From contig JAIXZY010000065.1 of NCBI GenBank assembly GCA_027489355.1, forward strand, positions 1 to 64,000: DNA of 64,000 bases, in the 5' to 3' direction. This document shows positions 33,777 through 42,139 of the stretch, piece by piece. Each line of letters begins with the position of its first letter. Position 1 is the first letter of the stretch. The translations under genes were made by a program, and so were the position numbers. Below the pieces are notes generated by a model. It saw nothing but the letters and a program-made list of their open reading frames with translations, did no database searches and was not told the origin of the DNA. The DNA is from Paracoccaceae bacterium. GTDB taxonomy: Bacteria; Pseudomonadota; Alphaproteobacteria; Rhodobacterales; Rhodobacteraceae.

Positions 33777-34502
33777 TTAGACGAAGAACTGCCCGCCGTT
33801 CGCGCTGACGGTAGAGCCAGTGATGAACCCTGCGTCGTCCGAGGCAAGGAACACCACAATCCGCGCAATCTCCTCGGGCTCGCCCAGACGACCCACCGGG
33901 ATCTGCGGGATGATGCGTTCGTTCAGCACCTTCTCGTCGATGGCGCGCACCATTTCCGTGCCGATGTAGCCCGGGCAGATCGCGTTCACCGTGATCCCCG
34001 CCCGCGCGCCCTCTTGCGCCAGCGCCTTGGTGAACCCAAGGTCGCCCGACTTCGCCGCCGAATAGTTCGCCTGACCCGCCTGGCCCTTCTGGCCGTTGAT
34101 CGACGAGATGTTGATCACCCGACCGAACTTGCGGTCGCGCATCCCGGACCACAGCGGATGGGTCATGTTGAACAGGCCCGACAGGTTGGTGTCGATCACC
34201 TCTTTCCACTGCGCCGGCGTCATCTTGTGGAACATCGCGTCCCGCGTGATCCCGGCGTTGTTCACCAGCACGTCGATCGGGCCGACCTCGGCCTCGACCT
34301 TGGCGATGCCGGCGGCGCAGGCGTCATAGTCCGCCACGGACCACTTGTAGGTCGGGATGCCGGTTTCCTTGGTGAAAGCCGCCGCCGCCTCTTCGTTGCC
34401 GGCATAGTTCGCCGCGACCTTGTAGCCCGCCGCCTTCAGCGCGACCGAGATCGCCGCGCCAATGCCGCGCGACCCGCCCGTGACCAATGCAACCCGTGCC
34501 AT
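33777..34502 (-). CDS. phbB: Acetoacetyl-CoA reductase PhbB
   Basis: NADPH-dependent short-chain dehydrogenase of 241 residues reducing acetoacetyl-CoA to (R)-3-hydroxybutyryl-CoA for polyhydroxybutyrate. Motifs: TGGSRGIG cofactor loop, NNAGITRDAMFHKM, ISSINGQKGQAGQANYSAAK (catalytic Ser, Tyr, Lys), and ICPGYIGTEMV. The ATG at 34500-34502 follows GGAGGAGAATC. It lies downstream of phbA; an 11-bp-stem hairpin lies between the two genes, so it may be attenuated relative to phbA. PHB synthase is not in the window. Confidence 0.95.
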   Translation of the reverse strand: MARVALVTGGSRGIGAAISVALKAAGYKVAANYAGNEEAAAAFTKETGIPTYKWSVADYDACAAGIAKVEAEVGPIDVLVNNAGITRDAMFHKMTPAQWKEVIDTNLSGLFNMTHPLWSGMRDRKFGRVINISSINGQKGQAGQANYSAAKSGDLGFTKALAQEGARAGITVNAICPGYIGTEMVRAIDEKVLNERIIPQIPVGRLGEPEEIARIVVFLASDDAGFITGSTVSANGGQFFV

Positions 34503-34566
34503 CGTGATTCTCCTCCCTGGGGGTATGCTACCGTATGCCGTTGAAATCCTGTTACCGAAACGAAAT

Positions 34567-34593
34567 CGGGCGCGCAACATTATTGCGCGCCCG
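34567..34593 (-). terminator. Strong hairpin between phbA and phbB (possible attenuator)
   Basis: CGGGCGCGCAA and TTGCGCGCCCG, a perfect 11-bp stem with a 5-nt loop. On the minus strand it is followed by ATTT then mixed sequence, on the plus strand by TTTT. It lies 39 bp after the phbA stop and 64 bp before the phbB ATG, so it could partly terminate or stabilise the phbA transcript. Confidence 0.6.
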
Positions 34594-34632
34594 TTTTGCT
34601 ATTGCGGCAAGCTGCTGCGCCGCAGCAACAGG

Positions 34633-35808
34633 TCAGGCGCGCTCCAGGCACATGGCGACGCCCATGCCGCCGCCGATGCACAGCGTGGCGAGGCCCTTCT
34701 TCGCGCCGCTGCGGCCCATCTCGAACAGCAGGGTGTTCAGGATGCGCGCGCCGCTGGCGCCGATCGGGTGGCCGATGGCGATCGCGCCGCCGTTCACGTT
34801 CACGATCGACGGGTCCCAGCCCATGTCCTTGTTCACCGCGCAGGCCTGGGCGGCAAAGGCCTCGTTCGCCTCCACGAGGTCCAGGTCGCCGACCTTCCAG
34901 CCGGCCTTCTGCAGCGCCTTGCGGCTGGCGTGGATCGGGCCGACGCCCATGATCGAGGGGTCAAGACCGGCCGTGGCATAGGAGGCGATCCGCGCCAGAA
35001 CCTTCAGTCCCCGCTTCGCCGCCTCTTCCTCGGTCATCAGCACAACGGCGGCCGCGCCGTCGTTGATGCCCGATGCGTTCCCCGCCGTGACCGAGCCGTC
35101 CTTCACGAAAGCTGGGCGCAGCTTGGTCATCGCGTCGATGGTTGCGCCGTGGCGGATGTATTCGTCGGCGTCGACCACCGTGTCGCCCTTGCGGGTCTTC
35201 ACGGTGAAGGGGATGATCTCGTCCTTGAACTTGCCCGCCTTCTGCGCGGCCTCGGCCTTGTTCTGGCTGGCCAGCGCGAATTCGTCCTGCATGTCGCGGC
35301 TGATCTGCCACTGGTTCGCGACGTTCTCGGCCGTCTGGCCCATGTGATAGCCGTTGAAGGCGTCCCAGAGACCGTCCTTGATCATGCTGTCGATGAAGCT
35401 CAGGTCGCCCATCTTCTGGCCCGCGCGCAGGTGCGCGACGTGGGGCGACAGCGACATCGATTCCTGCCCGCCCGCGACGACGATCCGCGCGTCGCCAAGC
35501 TGGACATGCTGGGCACCCAGCGCGACGGCGCGAAGACCCGAGCCGCAGACCTGGTTCAGCGACCAGGCGCTGGCTTCCTTGGGCAGACCCGCCTTGATAT
35601 GCGCCTGCCGCGCCGGGTTCTGACCCTGGCCAGCGGTCAGCACCTGGCCCAGGATCGTCTCTTCGACTTCGGCCTTGTCGATGCCGGCGCGGGCGACGAC
35701 CGCCTCGATCACTGCCGCTCCAAGGTCGTGCGCCGGGGTATTGGCGAACGATCCGTTGAAGCTGCCCACGGCGGTGCGGCCCGCCGACACGATTACGACA
35801 TTGGTCAT
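34633..35808 (-). CDS. phbA: Acetyl-CoA acetyltransferase (beta-ketothiolase) PhbA
   Basis: 391-residue thiolase condensing two acetyl-CoA to acetoacetyl-CoA. Active-site Cys lies in [47 protein letters not shown] (catalytic His) and [13 protein letters not shown] (second Cys) complete the thiolase set. ATG at 35806-35808 matches family length. Paired with phbB for PHB synthesis. The 142-bp region upstream shows a CCCTAAGGG palindrome only. Confidence 0.95.
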   Translation of the reverse strand: MTNVVIVSAGRTAVGSFNGSFANTPAHDLGAAVIEAVVARAGIDKAEVEETILGQVLTAGQGQNPARQAHIKAGLPKEASAWSLNQVCGSGLRAVALGAQHVQLGDARIVVAGGQESMSLSPHVAHLRAGQKMGDLSFIDSMIKDGLWDAFNGYHMGQTAENVANQWQISRDMQDEFALASQNKAEAAQKAGKFKDEIIPFTVKTRKGDTVVDADEYIRHGATIDAMTKLRPAFVKDGSVTAGNASGINDGAAAVVLMTEEEAAKRGLKVLARIASYATAGLDPSIMGVGPIHASRKALQKAGWKVGDLDLVEANEAFAAQACAVNKDMGWDPSIVNVNGGAIAIGHPIGASGARILNTLLFEMGRSGAKKGLATLCIGGGMGVAMCLERA

Positions 35809-35950
35809 CTGGTTCCTCTCCCACTAGCGCCTGGGTGCGCCACGGCACGAGGGGCTTCGCGCCGCATCCCCCTTTGCCCTAAGGGCATCTTGCTGCGGTT
35901 GCAAGACAGATGCAGGCGCGGTGCGGAATGCCGCAGGACGGCGAGGCCGC

Positions 35951-36808
35951 TCAGGACGCTTTCAGGTTCGGCCGGCCATGCCGGAAGGCGCGAAAGTCGG
36001 GCGTTACCGTCGGCGGGCCGAACAGATAGCCCTGCAGGCACCCGACCCCTGCCTGGCGGAGCCATTGAGCCTCGGCTTCGGTCTCGACCGATTCGGCGAC
36101 GACATACATGCCCAGTTCCTGCGCCATCGCGATCGCCGCCCTGGTCGCGCCCTGCTCCTCGGGCAGGCGGTCGATGTGCTTGACCAGGCTTCCGTCGATC
36201 TTCGCGATGTCGAACCCCAGCTCCTGCAACACGCGCAGCGAGGTCATTCCCGCCCCGAAATCGTCCAGCGCGAAGACGATGCCGTGTTCCCGCATCTCGG
36301 CCATGAAGGGCTTGAGCACGTCGGGCACCTGCAGGGCCGAGGCCTCGTTGATCTCGAGGATCAGGTTCGTCCCCAGGCGCGGTGCCTCCTGCAGGGCGCG
36401 GCGCAGGATTTCGACCCAGGGCCGGTAGCCTACCGACCGCGCCGACATGTTGATCGACACCCGGATCTGCGGATTGCGCTGCATCGCAAGCAGGCCCAGT
36501 TGCAGCGAGGCGCAATCGATCTCGCGCCCCAGTTGGCGGTCTTCCACCGTCGGCATGAAGTCGCGCGCAGGGATCACCTGATCGCGCAGGTTCAGCAGGC
36601 GGATGAACCCTTCGAAGAAGCCGATGATCGAGGGATCCGCCGCATAGACCACCGGCTGGAACGCCAGCCGCATCCGCCCGTCCTTCAGCGCCGAGGCGAC
36701 CATCGACAGCGTCTCGCGGTCCTGGGCCGAGATCGCAGCGTTAAGCGGACTGGACACCAGCGGGTCGCGGTCGAACTTCGACACCTTCGGTCCCTTCATA
36801 TAGCTCAT
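35951..36808 (-). CDS. EAL-domain protein, probable c-di-GMP phosphodiesterase
   Basis: 285-residue stand-alone EAL protein that would hydrolyse c-di-GMP or act as a c-di-GMP receptor. The EAL motif itself reads EGF (E66), but N120 (VSINMSAR), E152 (LEINEAS), D182-D183 (ALDDFGAG), K203 (AKIDGSLVK) and VAESVETEAEA are present, so most metal and base residues are kept. Activity is therefore plausible but not assured. There is no sensor or membrane domain. It stands alone, divergent from tag, with no neighbour that indicates its target. Confidence 0.85.
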   Translation of the reverse strand: MSYMKGPKVSKFDRDPLVSSPLNAAISAQDRETLSMVASALKDGRMRLAFQPVVYAADPSIIGFFEGFIRLLNLRDQVIPARDFMPTVEDRQLGREIDCASLQLGLLAMQRNPQIRVSINMSARSVGYRPWVEILRRALQEAPRLGTNLILEINEASALQVPDVLKPFMAEMREHGIVFALDDFGAGMTSLRVLQELGFDIAKIDGSLVKHIDRLPEEQGATRAAIAMAQELGMYVVAESVETEAEAQWLRQAGVGCLQGYLFGPPTVTPDFRAFRHGRPNLKAS

Positions 36809-36925
36809 GTCCCGCCCCCGGCCGTTGTCTTGACGCTCGACACCCTAGGCCGGGAGGGGTAAACGGAAGGTCAACATTCGCATTTTGTTCCAGCTCGCCC
36901 CACCCCCGCCGCACAGGTCTCCGCC

Positions 36926-37483
36926 ATGCAAAATGCTGACAATTCGACGCGTTGCCCCTGGTGCGGCACCGATCCCCTGTACATGGCCTACCACGACACC
37001 GAATGGGGCCGGCCCGAGCGTGACCCCCTCCGCCTTTTCGAACTTCTGAGTCTCGAAAGCTTCCAGGCCGGGCTCTCCTGGATCACCATCCTGCGCAAGC
37101 GCGCGGCCTTCCGCGCGGCGTTCCACGGCTTCGACCCCGCCACCCTCGCCACCTGGGACGAGCGCGACGTCACCCGCCTCCTCCAGGACCCCGGCATCGT
37201 CCGCCACCGCGGCAAGATCGAAGGCACGATCCGTGGTGCCCGGGCCTTCCTGCGGATCGAGGCGCAGGGCGGATTCTCGCCCTTCCTGTGGTCCTTCGCG
37301 CCGTCACCCCGGCCACGCCCCGCCACGATGGCCGAGGTCCCGGGCCAGACCCCGGAATCGCTGGCCATGTCGAAGGCGCTCAAGGCCGAGGGCTTCAGCT
37401 TCGTCGGCCCCACCATCACCTATGCCTTCATGCAGGCCGCAGGCATGGTGAACGACCACATCGCCGCCTGCGACTGGGGCTGA
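36926..37483 (+). CDS. tag: DNA-3-methyladenine glycosylase I
   Basis: Base-excision repair enzyme of 185 residues removing 3-methyladenine. Recognised by CPWCGTDPLYMAYHDTEWG at the N-terminus (zinc-site Cys), LLSLESFQAGLSWITILRKR, and C-terminal GFSFVGPTITYAFMQAAGMV with the NDHIAACDW end (zinc-site His and Cys). ATG 36926 gives the full conserved N-terminus. Followed after 60 bp by cnoX. Confidence 0.94.
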   Translation: MQNADNSTRCPWCGTDPLYMAYHDTEWGRPERDPLRLFELLSLESFQAGLSWITILRKRAAFRAAFHGFDPATLATWDERDVTRLLQDPGIVRHRGKIEGTIRGARAFLRIEAQGGFSPFLWSFAPSPRPRPATMAEVPGQTPESLAMSKALKAEGFSFVGPTITYAFMQAAGMVNDHIAACDWG

Positions 37484-37543
37484 CCCCTTGGCCTTTCCGG
37501 CCCCAGCGGCCATATAGGGACAAACATCCATCCGGAGGTCCGA

Positions 37544-38446
37544 ATGCTGGGTCTGGGCGAAAAACCGCAAGCCGACGCGAACCTGATCAAGGACGCGACC
37601 GAAGCCACCTTCATGGCCGACGTGATCGAGGCCAGCCGCGAGGTTCCGGTCATTGTCGACTTCTGGGCCACCTGGTGCGGCCCCTGCAAGACGCTTGGCC
37701 CGATGCTGGAAGCCGCCGTCACCGCCGCCAAGGGCAAGGTGCGCATGGTCAAGGTCGACGTCGATCAGAACCAGCGCATCGCCGCGCAGCTGCGCATCCA
37801 GTCGATCCCGACCGTCTACGCCTTCTGGCAGGGCCAGCCGGTCGACGGCTTCCAGGGCGCTGTCCCGGCCTCGGAACTCAAGGCTTTCATCGACCGGGTC
37901 TCGGCGCTCGCCGGCGACGGCGGCCTCGCCGAAGCCATCCAGGCGGCCGAGGACATGCTGGCCGAAGGCGCCGCCGTCGATGCTGCCGAAACCTTCGCCG
38001 CGATCCTGGGCGAGGAACCGGAAAACGCCGCCGCCTATGGTGGCCTGGTCCGCGCCCACCTTGCCCTTGGCAACCTTGACCAGGCGGAAGCCTTCATCGC
38101 CGCCGCGCCCGACAAGATCGCCAAGTCCAAGGACCTCGACGCCGCCCGCGCCCAGCTGGAACTGGCGAAACAGGCCGCCAACGCCGGACCCGAGGCCGAC
38201 CTTCGCGCCGCCGTCGAAGCCAACCCCAACGACCACCAGGCCCGCTTCGACCTTGCCGCCGCGCTGCTGGCCGCCGGGAACCCGAAGGACGCCGTGGACC
38301 AGCTGCTCGAACTCTTCCGCCGCGACCGCGAATGGAACGACGGCGCGGCCAAGGCCCAGCTTTTCACCATCTTCGACGCGCTGAAACCGCAGGACCCCAT
38401 AGTCCTGGCCGGACGGCGCAAGCTGTCGTCGATGATATTTGCCTGA
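37544..38446 (+). CDS. cnoX: Thioredoxin-domain co-chaperone CnoX (YbbN-like)
   Basis: 300-residue protein: an N-terminal thioredoxin fold (VIVDFWATWCGPCKTLGPML) followed by TPR-like helices (AEDMLAEGAAVDAAETFAAI, NPNDHQARFDLAAALLAAGN, VDQLLELFRRDREWNDGAA). The CGPC active site is intact. CnoX/YbbN protects proteins from oxidative over-damage and works with GroEL. ATG 37544 follows GGAGG. It probably forms an operon with the LON-domain and Trm112-like genes downstream, as is usual in alphaproteobacteria. Confidence 0.92.
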   Translation: MLGLGEKPQADANLIKDATEATFMADVIEASREVPVIVDFWATWCGPCKTLGPMLEAAVTAAKGKVRMVKVDVDQNQRIAAQLRIQSIPTVYAFWQGQPVDGFQGAVPASELKAFIDRVSALAGDGGLAEAIQAAEDMLAEGAAVDAAETFAAILGEEPENAAAYGGLVRAHLALGNLDQAEAFIAAAPDKIAKSKDLDAARAQLELAKQAANAGPEADLRAAVEANPNDHQARFDLAAALLAAGNPKDAVDQLLELFRRDREWNDGAAKAQLFTIFDALKPQDPIVLAGRRKLSSMIFA

Positions 38447-38467
38447 CCCCGGCAGCGGGCTAAGTCC

Positions 38468-39115
38468 ATGCCCATGATCACCGCAGCTGACCTGCCGGAC
38501 ACCCTTCCGGTCTTCCCCCTGCCCGGGGCGCTCATGCTCCCCCGGGCGCGCCTTCCCCTGCACATCTTCGAACCGCGCTACCTTGCGATGATCGAAGACT
38601 GCATGAAGACCAAGCACCGTCTGATCGGGATGATCCAGCCGCGGGAAACCCCGGCCGGTGAAAAGCGCCTTCAGGCCATCGGCTGCGCCGGGCGCCTGAC
38701 CGGCTTTTCGGAAACCGAGGATGGGCGCTACATGATCACCCTCTCCGGCATCTCGCGCTACCGGGTGAAGGAAGAGGTGCAGGGTTTCACCCCCTACCGC
38801 CGCTGCCTTGTCGACTGGGCGCCCTTCGCCCGCGACCTTGGCCCTGCCGAGGAAGACCCCGGCTTCCGGCGCGAGGATTTCATGGGCCTCCTCGCCCGCT
38901 ACTTCACCAAGCTGAACCTGTCGACCGACTGGAACAGCCTGAAGGAAGCCGAGACAGAGCTTCTCATCAACTCGCTCTCCATGCTCTGCCCCTTCAGCCC
39001 CGAGGACAAGCAGGCCCTCCTGGAAGCGCCGACCCTCGTCACCCGACGGGAAACCATCGTGACGCTGATCGAATTCGCCCTGCGCGGCAGCGGGGAAGAG
39101 GAGATCCTGCAATGA
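38468..39115 (+). CDS. LON substrate-binding domain protein
   Basis: 215-residue stand-alone N-terminal (substrate-binding) domain of Lon protease, without ATPase or protease parts. Recognised by [36 protein letters not shown] and [20 protein letters not shown]. It may bind unfolded proteins or act as an adaptor; function is unproven. It starts 21 bp after cnoX and its TGA overlaps the next ATG. Confidence 0.9.
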   Translation: MPMITAADLPDTLPVFPLPGALMLPRARLPLHIFEPRYLAMIEDCMKTKHRLIGMIQPRETPAGEKRLQAIGCAGRLTGFSETEDGRYMITLSGISRYRVKEEVQGFTPYRRCLVDWAPFARDLGPAEEDPGFRREDFMGLLARYFTKLNLSTDWNSLKEAETELLINSLSMLCPFSPEDKQALLEAPTLVTRRETIVTLIEFALRGSGEEEILQ

Positions 39116-39288
39116 GCGAGCCCGCCGACCGCCGCATGCTCGAGGCACTGGTCTGCCCCGTCACCCACGCCGTCCTGACCTATGATGCCGAAAAGCAGGA
39201 ACTGATCTCCAAGGCCGCCCACCTTGCCTTCCCGATCCGCGACGGAATCCCCGTGATGCTCGTCAGCGAGGCGCGGGAACTGGAGTGA
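39112..39288 (+). CDS. Trm112/UPF0434-family small zinc-ribbon-like protein
   Basis: 58-residue protein whose core [20 protein letters not shown] and [20 protein letters not shown] are the Trm112/UPF0434 pattern. It retains one Cys-Pro-x-Thr motif but not a full zinc ribbon. Trm112 relatives stabilise methyltransferases, though the bacterial partner is unclear. ATG overlaps the previous stop (ATGA). It completes the cnoX-LON-Trm112 group. Confidence 0.85.
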   Translation: MSEPADRRMLEALVCPVTHAVLTYDAEKQELISKAAHLAFPIRDGIPVMLVSEARELE

Positions 39289-39409
39289 CGATCGCAGATC
39301 CCGCGTAGGGTGCGCTTCAGCGCACCGCACTCCTGCTATCGGTTTCCCTTGCTTGCAAGGGCGATCCCGGTTCTGCTCGTCAAAGGTCCCCAGAACCCCG
39401 GAGCCTCCC

Positions 39410-40051
39410 ATGACCGAGGAAGTCGTCCAAGGCCGCGACGTCACCATCCGGTTCGACGGCAAACGCTGCATCCATTCCCGTGCCTGCGTCCTCGGCCACC
39501 CCGAGGTCTATGTCCCGAACGTGAAGGGCGCATGGATCCATCCCGACGCCGCGAGCGCCGAGGTTGTGATGCACACCGCGCTGTCCTGTCCCTCGGGCGC
39601 GATCCGGGTCTCGCACAACGACGGCTCGGCCACATCCGACACGCCTCCGATGGTGAACACGGTCCGGGTGCGTGAAAACGGTCCCCTGGCGGTTGAAGCC
39701 GAACTGCTGATCCGGGACGAACCTCAGACAACTCCGCGCGCGACGCTCTGCCGCTGCGGCCAGTCGGCGAACAAGCCCTTCTGCGACGGGGCACATGCTT
39801 CGGCAGGCTTCACTGCGACCGGAGAACCGTCAGCAAGAGAGTTCGCGCCGCTCATGGTCAGGAACGGCCCCCTGAATGTCCAGCCGCTGAAGGATGGGCC
39901 GCTGCTGGTGACGGGCAACCTGGAGGTCGTTTCCGGAACCGGGCGGACAACGGACAAGGTCACCCGGACCTTCCTCTGTCGTTGCGGCCAGTCGAGGACC
40001 AAGCCCTACTGCGACGGAAGCCACAAGGCGGCGGGCTTCCTGGCGGATTGA
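39410..40051 (+). CDS. CDGSH iron-sulfur protein with N-terminal 4Fe-4S-like domain
   Basis: 213-residue protein in three segments. Residues about 10-75 are a divergent mono-cluster ferredoxin domain (GKRCIHSRACVLGHPEVY, then HTALSCPSGAIRV). Two CDGSH [2Fe-2S] motifs follow: CRCGQSANKPFCDGAHASAG and CRCGQSRTKPYCDGSHKAAG, each with the three Cys and one His ligands. It is likely an electron-transfer or Fe-S-handling protein; the partner is unknown. Start ATG at 39410 follows GGAG; the frame is open further upstream to 39353 without support. It ends in a convergent intergenic region with dispersed elements. Confidence 0.9.
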   Translation: MTEEVVQGRDVTIRFDGKRCIHSRACVLGHPEVYVPNVKGAWIHPDAASAEVVMHTALSCPSGAIRVSHNDGSATSDTPPMVNTVRVRENGPLAVEAELLIRDEPQTTPRATLCRCGQSANKPFCDGAHASAGFTATGEPSAREFAPLMVRNGPLNVQPLKDGPLLVTGNLEVVSGTGRTTDKVTRTFLCRCGQSRTKPYCDGSHKAAGFLAD

Positions 40052-40087
40052 TGCCCCAGATCGCGGTTGTGCAGGGAAAGGCCCCTG

Positions 40088-40110
40088 CTTGCTCTTTTCC
40101 ACAAATACTC
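40088..40110. repeat. Dispersed intergenic CT-rich tag, copy 2
   Basis: CTTGCTCTTTTCC then ACAAATACTC, matching the 10337-10358 copy except for one inserted A. A hairpin follows at 40123-40139: GGGGGCG-AAG-CGCCCCC, 7-bp stem. No T-run follows it on the plus strand. Confidence 0.6.
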
Positions 40111-40307
40111 TCTGGGGGTTCGGGGGGCGAAGCGCCCCCGATGACCGAGCCGATAGCGCGTTCTTCACGCGCTTGAGGCGAGACAAAAGGCCTTCGCGCG
40201 TCAGCGCTCCTTGTAGGACGCGCCGGTCACTTGGCGCGCCACGGCAAACCTTGAGAAAAGCTTAATGAAAACGGCCAAATATCTGTAAAATATAGATAAA
40301 TCAAATC

Positions 40308-40322
40308 TGTCCACCGTGGACA
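40308..40322. repeat. 15-bp palindrome at acyl-CoA dehydrogenase 3' end, copy 2
   Basis: TGTCCAC-C-GTGGACA, 7-bp arms around one base. It lies exactly 2 bp beyond the stop of the minus-strand gene ending at 40325, as the 10451-10467 copy lies 2 bp beyond ptsN. Differs from that copy at the centre base and flanks. Confidence 0.6.
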
Positions 40323-40324
40323 TT

Positions 40325-42028
40325 TCACGCGGCTAGGTCGTCAGACCCGATCTCGTACAGCCCTGCGGCCCCTTCCCTGGCCTGGGCAAGCAGCCCGCCC
40401 AGCTCGGGCAGCAGCCGCCGCACCATGACGCGGGCCAGCGCCTCCCGCCCGCCATCGGCCAGCGCCGCCTTCAGGTGCGCCTGCCCCCCCAGCACCCGGG
40501 CGAAGGCCCGCAGATAGGGCACCGCCCCCGCGAAACGGTCGTTCAGGGGCATCCCGAGCAGCGCCTCAGTTCCCTCCCGCAGCGCCTCTGCGGCCTGCCA
40601 GACCTCGCCCGCCAGATCCGGCAACCGAGCCCGCCCCGCCTCGGCCCCGCGCTGGACCTCGTCGATCAGCCGGAACGCCGCCTCCCCTCCGTCCGCCATC
40701 TTCCGCCCGACTAGATCCATCGCCTGGATCCCGTTGGTTCCCTCGTAGATCGGCAGGATCCGCGCGTCCCGCAGGTACTGCGCCGACCCCGTCTCCTCGA
40801 TGAACCCCATCCCGCCGTGGACCTGCACCCCGAGGCTCGCCACCTCGCAGGCCACGTCGGTCCCGTAGGCCTTGGCAATCGGGGTCAGCAGCGCCGCGCG
40901 GGCCTGCCACTCCGGGCTGCCCGTCGCCGAGGCCATGTCGATCGCCTTGGCACAGGCCAGCCCGATGGCCCGGGCCGCGAAGACCTCGGCCCGGGCCACG
41001 GCCAGCATCCGGCGCACGTCGGCATGGTCCAGGATCGGCCCATCCGCCGACAAGGGCGTCGTCCCCTGGTGCCGACCCTCGGCATAGGTCAGCGCATGCT
41101 GAAGCGCCGCCTCGGCCACGCCAACCCCCTGCGCGGCCACCGACAGCCGGGCGTTGTTCATCATCGTGAACATCGCCGCCATCCCCTTGTGCGGCGCCCC
41201 CACGAGCCACCCCTTGGCCCCGGAATACTCCATCACGCAGGTCGGACTGCCGTGGATGCCCAGCTTGTGTTCCAGGCTGACCACCCGCAGGCTGTTCCGC
41301 TCTCTCAGCCTGCCATCGGCATCCGGGATGAACTTCGGCACCAGGAACAGGCTGATCCCCTTCGTCCCCTCGGCCCCGTCCGGCAGGCGGGCCAACACCA
41401 GGTGGCAGACATTGGGCGTCAGGTCGCTGTCTCCCCAGGTGATGAAGATCTTCTGACCCGTGATCGCATAGGTCCCGTCGCCGTTCGGCACCGCCTTCGT
41501 CCGCAGCGCCCCCACGTCCGAGCCCGCCTGCGGCTCGGTCAGGTTCATCGTCCCCGACCATTCGCCCGAGGTCAGCTTCGGCAGGTAAAGCGCCTTCAGC
41601 GCGTCCGAGGCGTGGTGCTCCAGCGCCTCGATCTGGCCCTTGGTCAGCAGCGGCTTCAGTTGCAGCGCGAGGCAAGCGCCAGACATCATGTCGTCGACCC
41701 CCAGCGCCAGCGAGATCGGCAGGCCCATCCCGCCATGCTCGGGCCGGGCCGCCATCCCGACCCAGCCGCCGTCGGCGATCGCGCGATAGCCCTCGGCAAA
41801 GCCGGGAGAGGACACGACGATGCCATTCTCCAGCCGCGCCGGGTTCTGGTCGCCCACCCGGTTCAGCGGCGCGAGGATGTCGGTCGACAGGCGCCCCGCT
41901 TCCGTCAGGATAGCCTCGGCCAGGTCGGGGGTCGCGGCGGCAAAGCGGTCGGTCGCGGCCACATCCACAAAGCCCACGACATGATCCAGGATGAAGCGGA
42001 TATCCTTCACGGGGGCGCGGTAGGGCAT
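40325..42028 (-). CDS. Acyl-CoA dehydrogenase, long form with C-terminal domain (DmdC-like)
   Basis: 567-residue FAD-dependent acyl-CoA dehydrogenase, longer than the usual 380-400 residues owing to an N-terminal extension (PYRAPVKDIRFILDHVVGF) and an extra C-terminal helical domain. Motifs include TMNLTEPQAGSDVGALRTKA and KIFITWGDSDLTPNVCHLVL, QVHGGMGFIEETGSAQYLRD, RILPIYEGTNGIQAMDLVGR. This architecture is shared by 3-methylmercaptopropionyl-CoA dehydrogenase DmdC and related enzymes; the substrate cannot be decided here. ATG at 42028 starts the conserved N-terminus; the longer frame to 42082 is unlikely. A palindrome sits just after its stop. Confidence 0.9.
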   Translation of the reverse strand: MPYRAPVKDIRFILDHVVGFVDVAATDRFAAATPDLAEAILTEAGRLSTDILAPLNRVGDQNPARLENGIVVSSPGFAEGYRAIADGGWVGMAARPEHGGMGLPISLALGVDDMMSGACLALQLKPLLTKGQIEALEHHASDALKALYLPKLTSGEWSGTMNLTEPQAGSDVGALRTKAVPNGDGTYAITGQKIFITWGDSDLTPNVCHLVLARLPDGAEGTKGISLFLVPKFIPDADGRLRERNSLRVVSLEHKLGIHGSPTCVMEYSGAKGWLVGAPHKGMAAMFTMMNNARLSVAAQGVGVAEAALQHALTYAEGRHQGTTPLSADGPILDHADVRRMLAVARAEVFAARAIGLACAKAIDMASATGSPEWQARAALLTPIAKAYGTDVACEVASLGVQVHGGMGFIEETGSAQYLRDARILPIYEGTNGIQAMDLVGRKMADGGEAAFRLIDEVQRGAEAGRARLPDLAGEVWQAAEALREGTEALLGMPLNDRFAGAVPYLRAFARVLGGQAHLKAALADGGREALARVMVRRLLPELGGLLAQAREGAAGLYEIGSDDLAA

Positions 42029-42139
42029 TATCGGGTTCTTTCGGCAGACAGCTTGGCAAGTCGGGGGGGCTGCAATATGCACGTCCCCATCCTAGGCTAT
42101 TCCATTCCCCCGCCCCATCAAGCCGGACGCTGCGTCACC

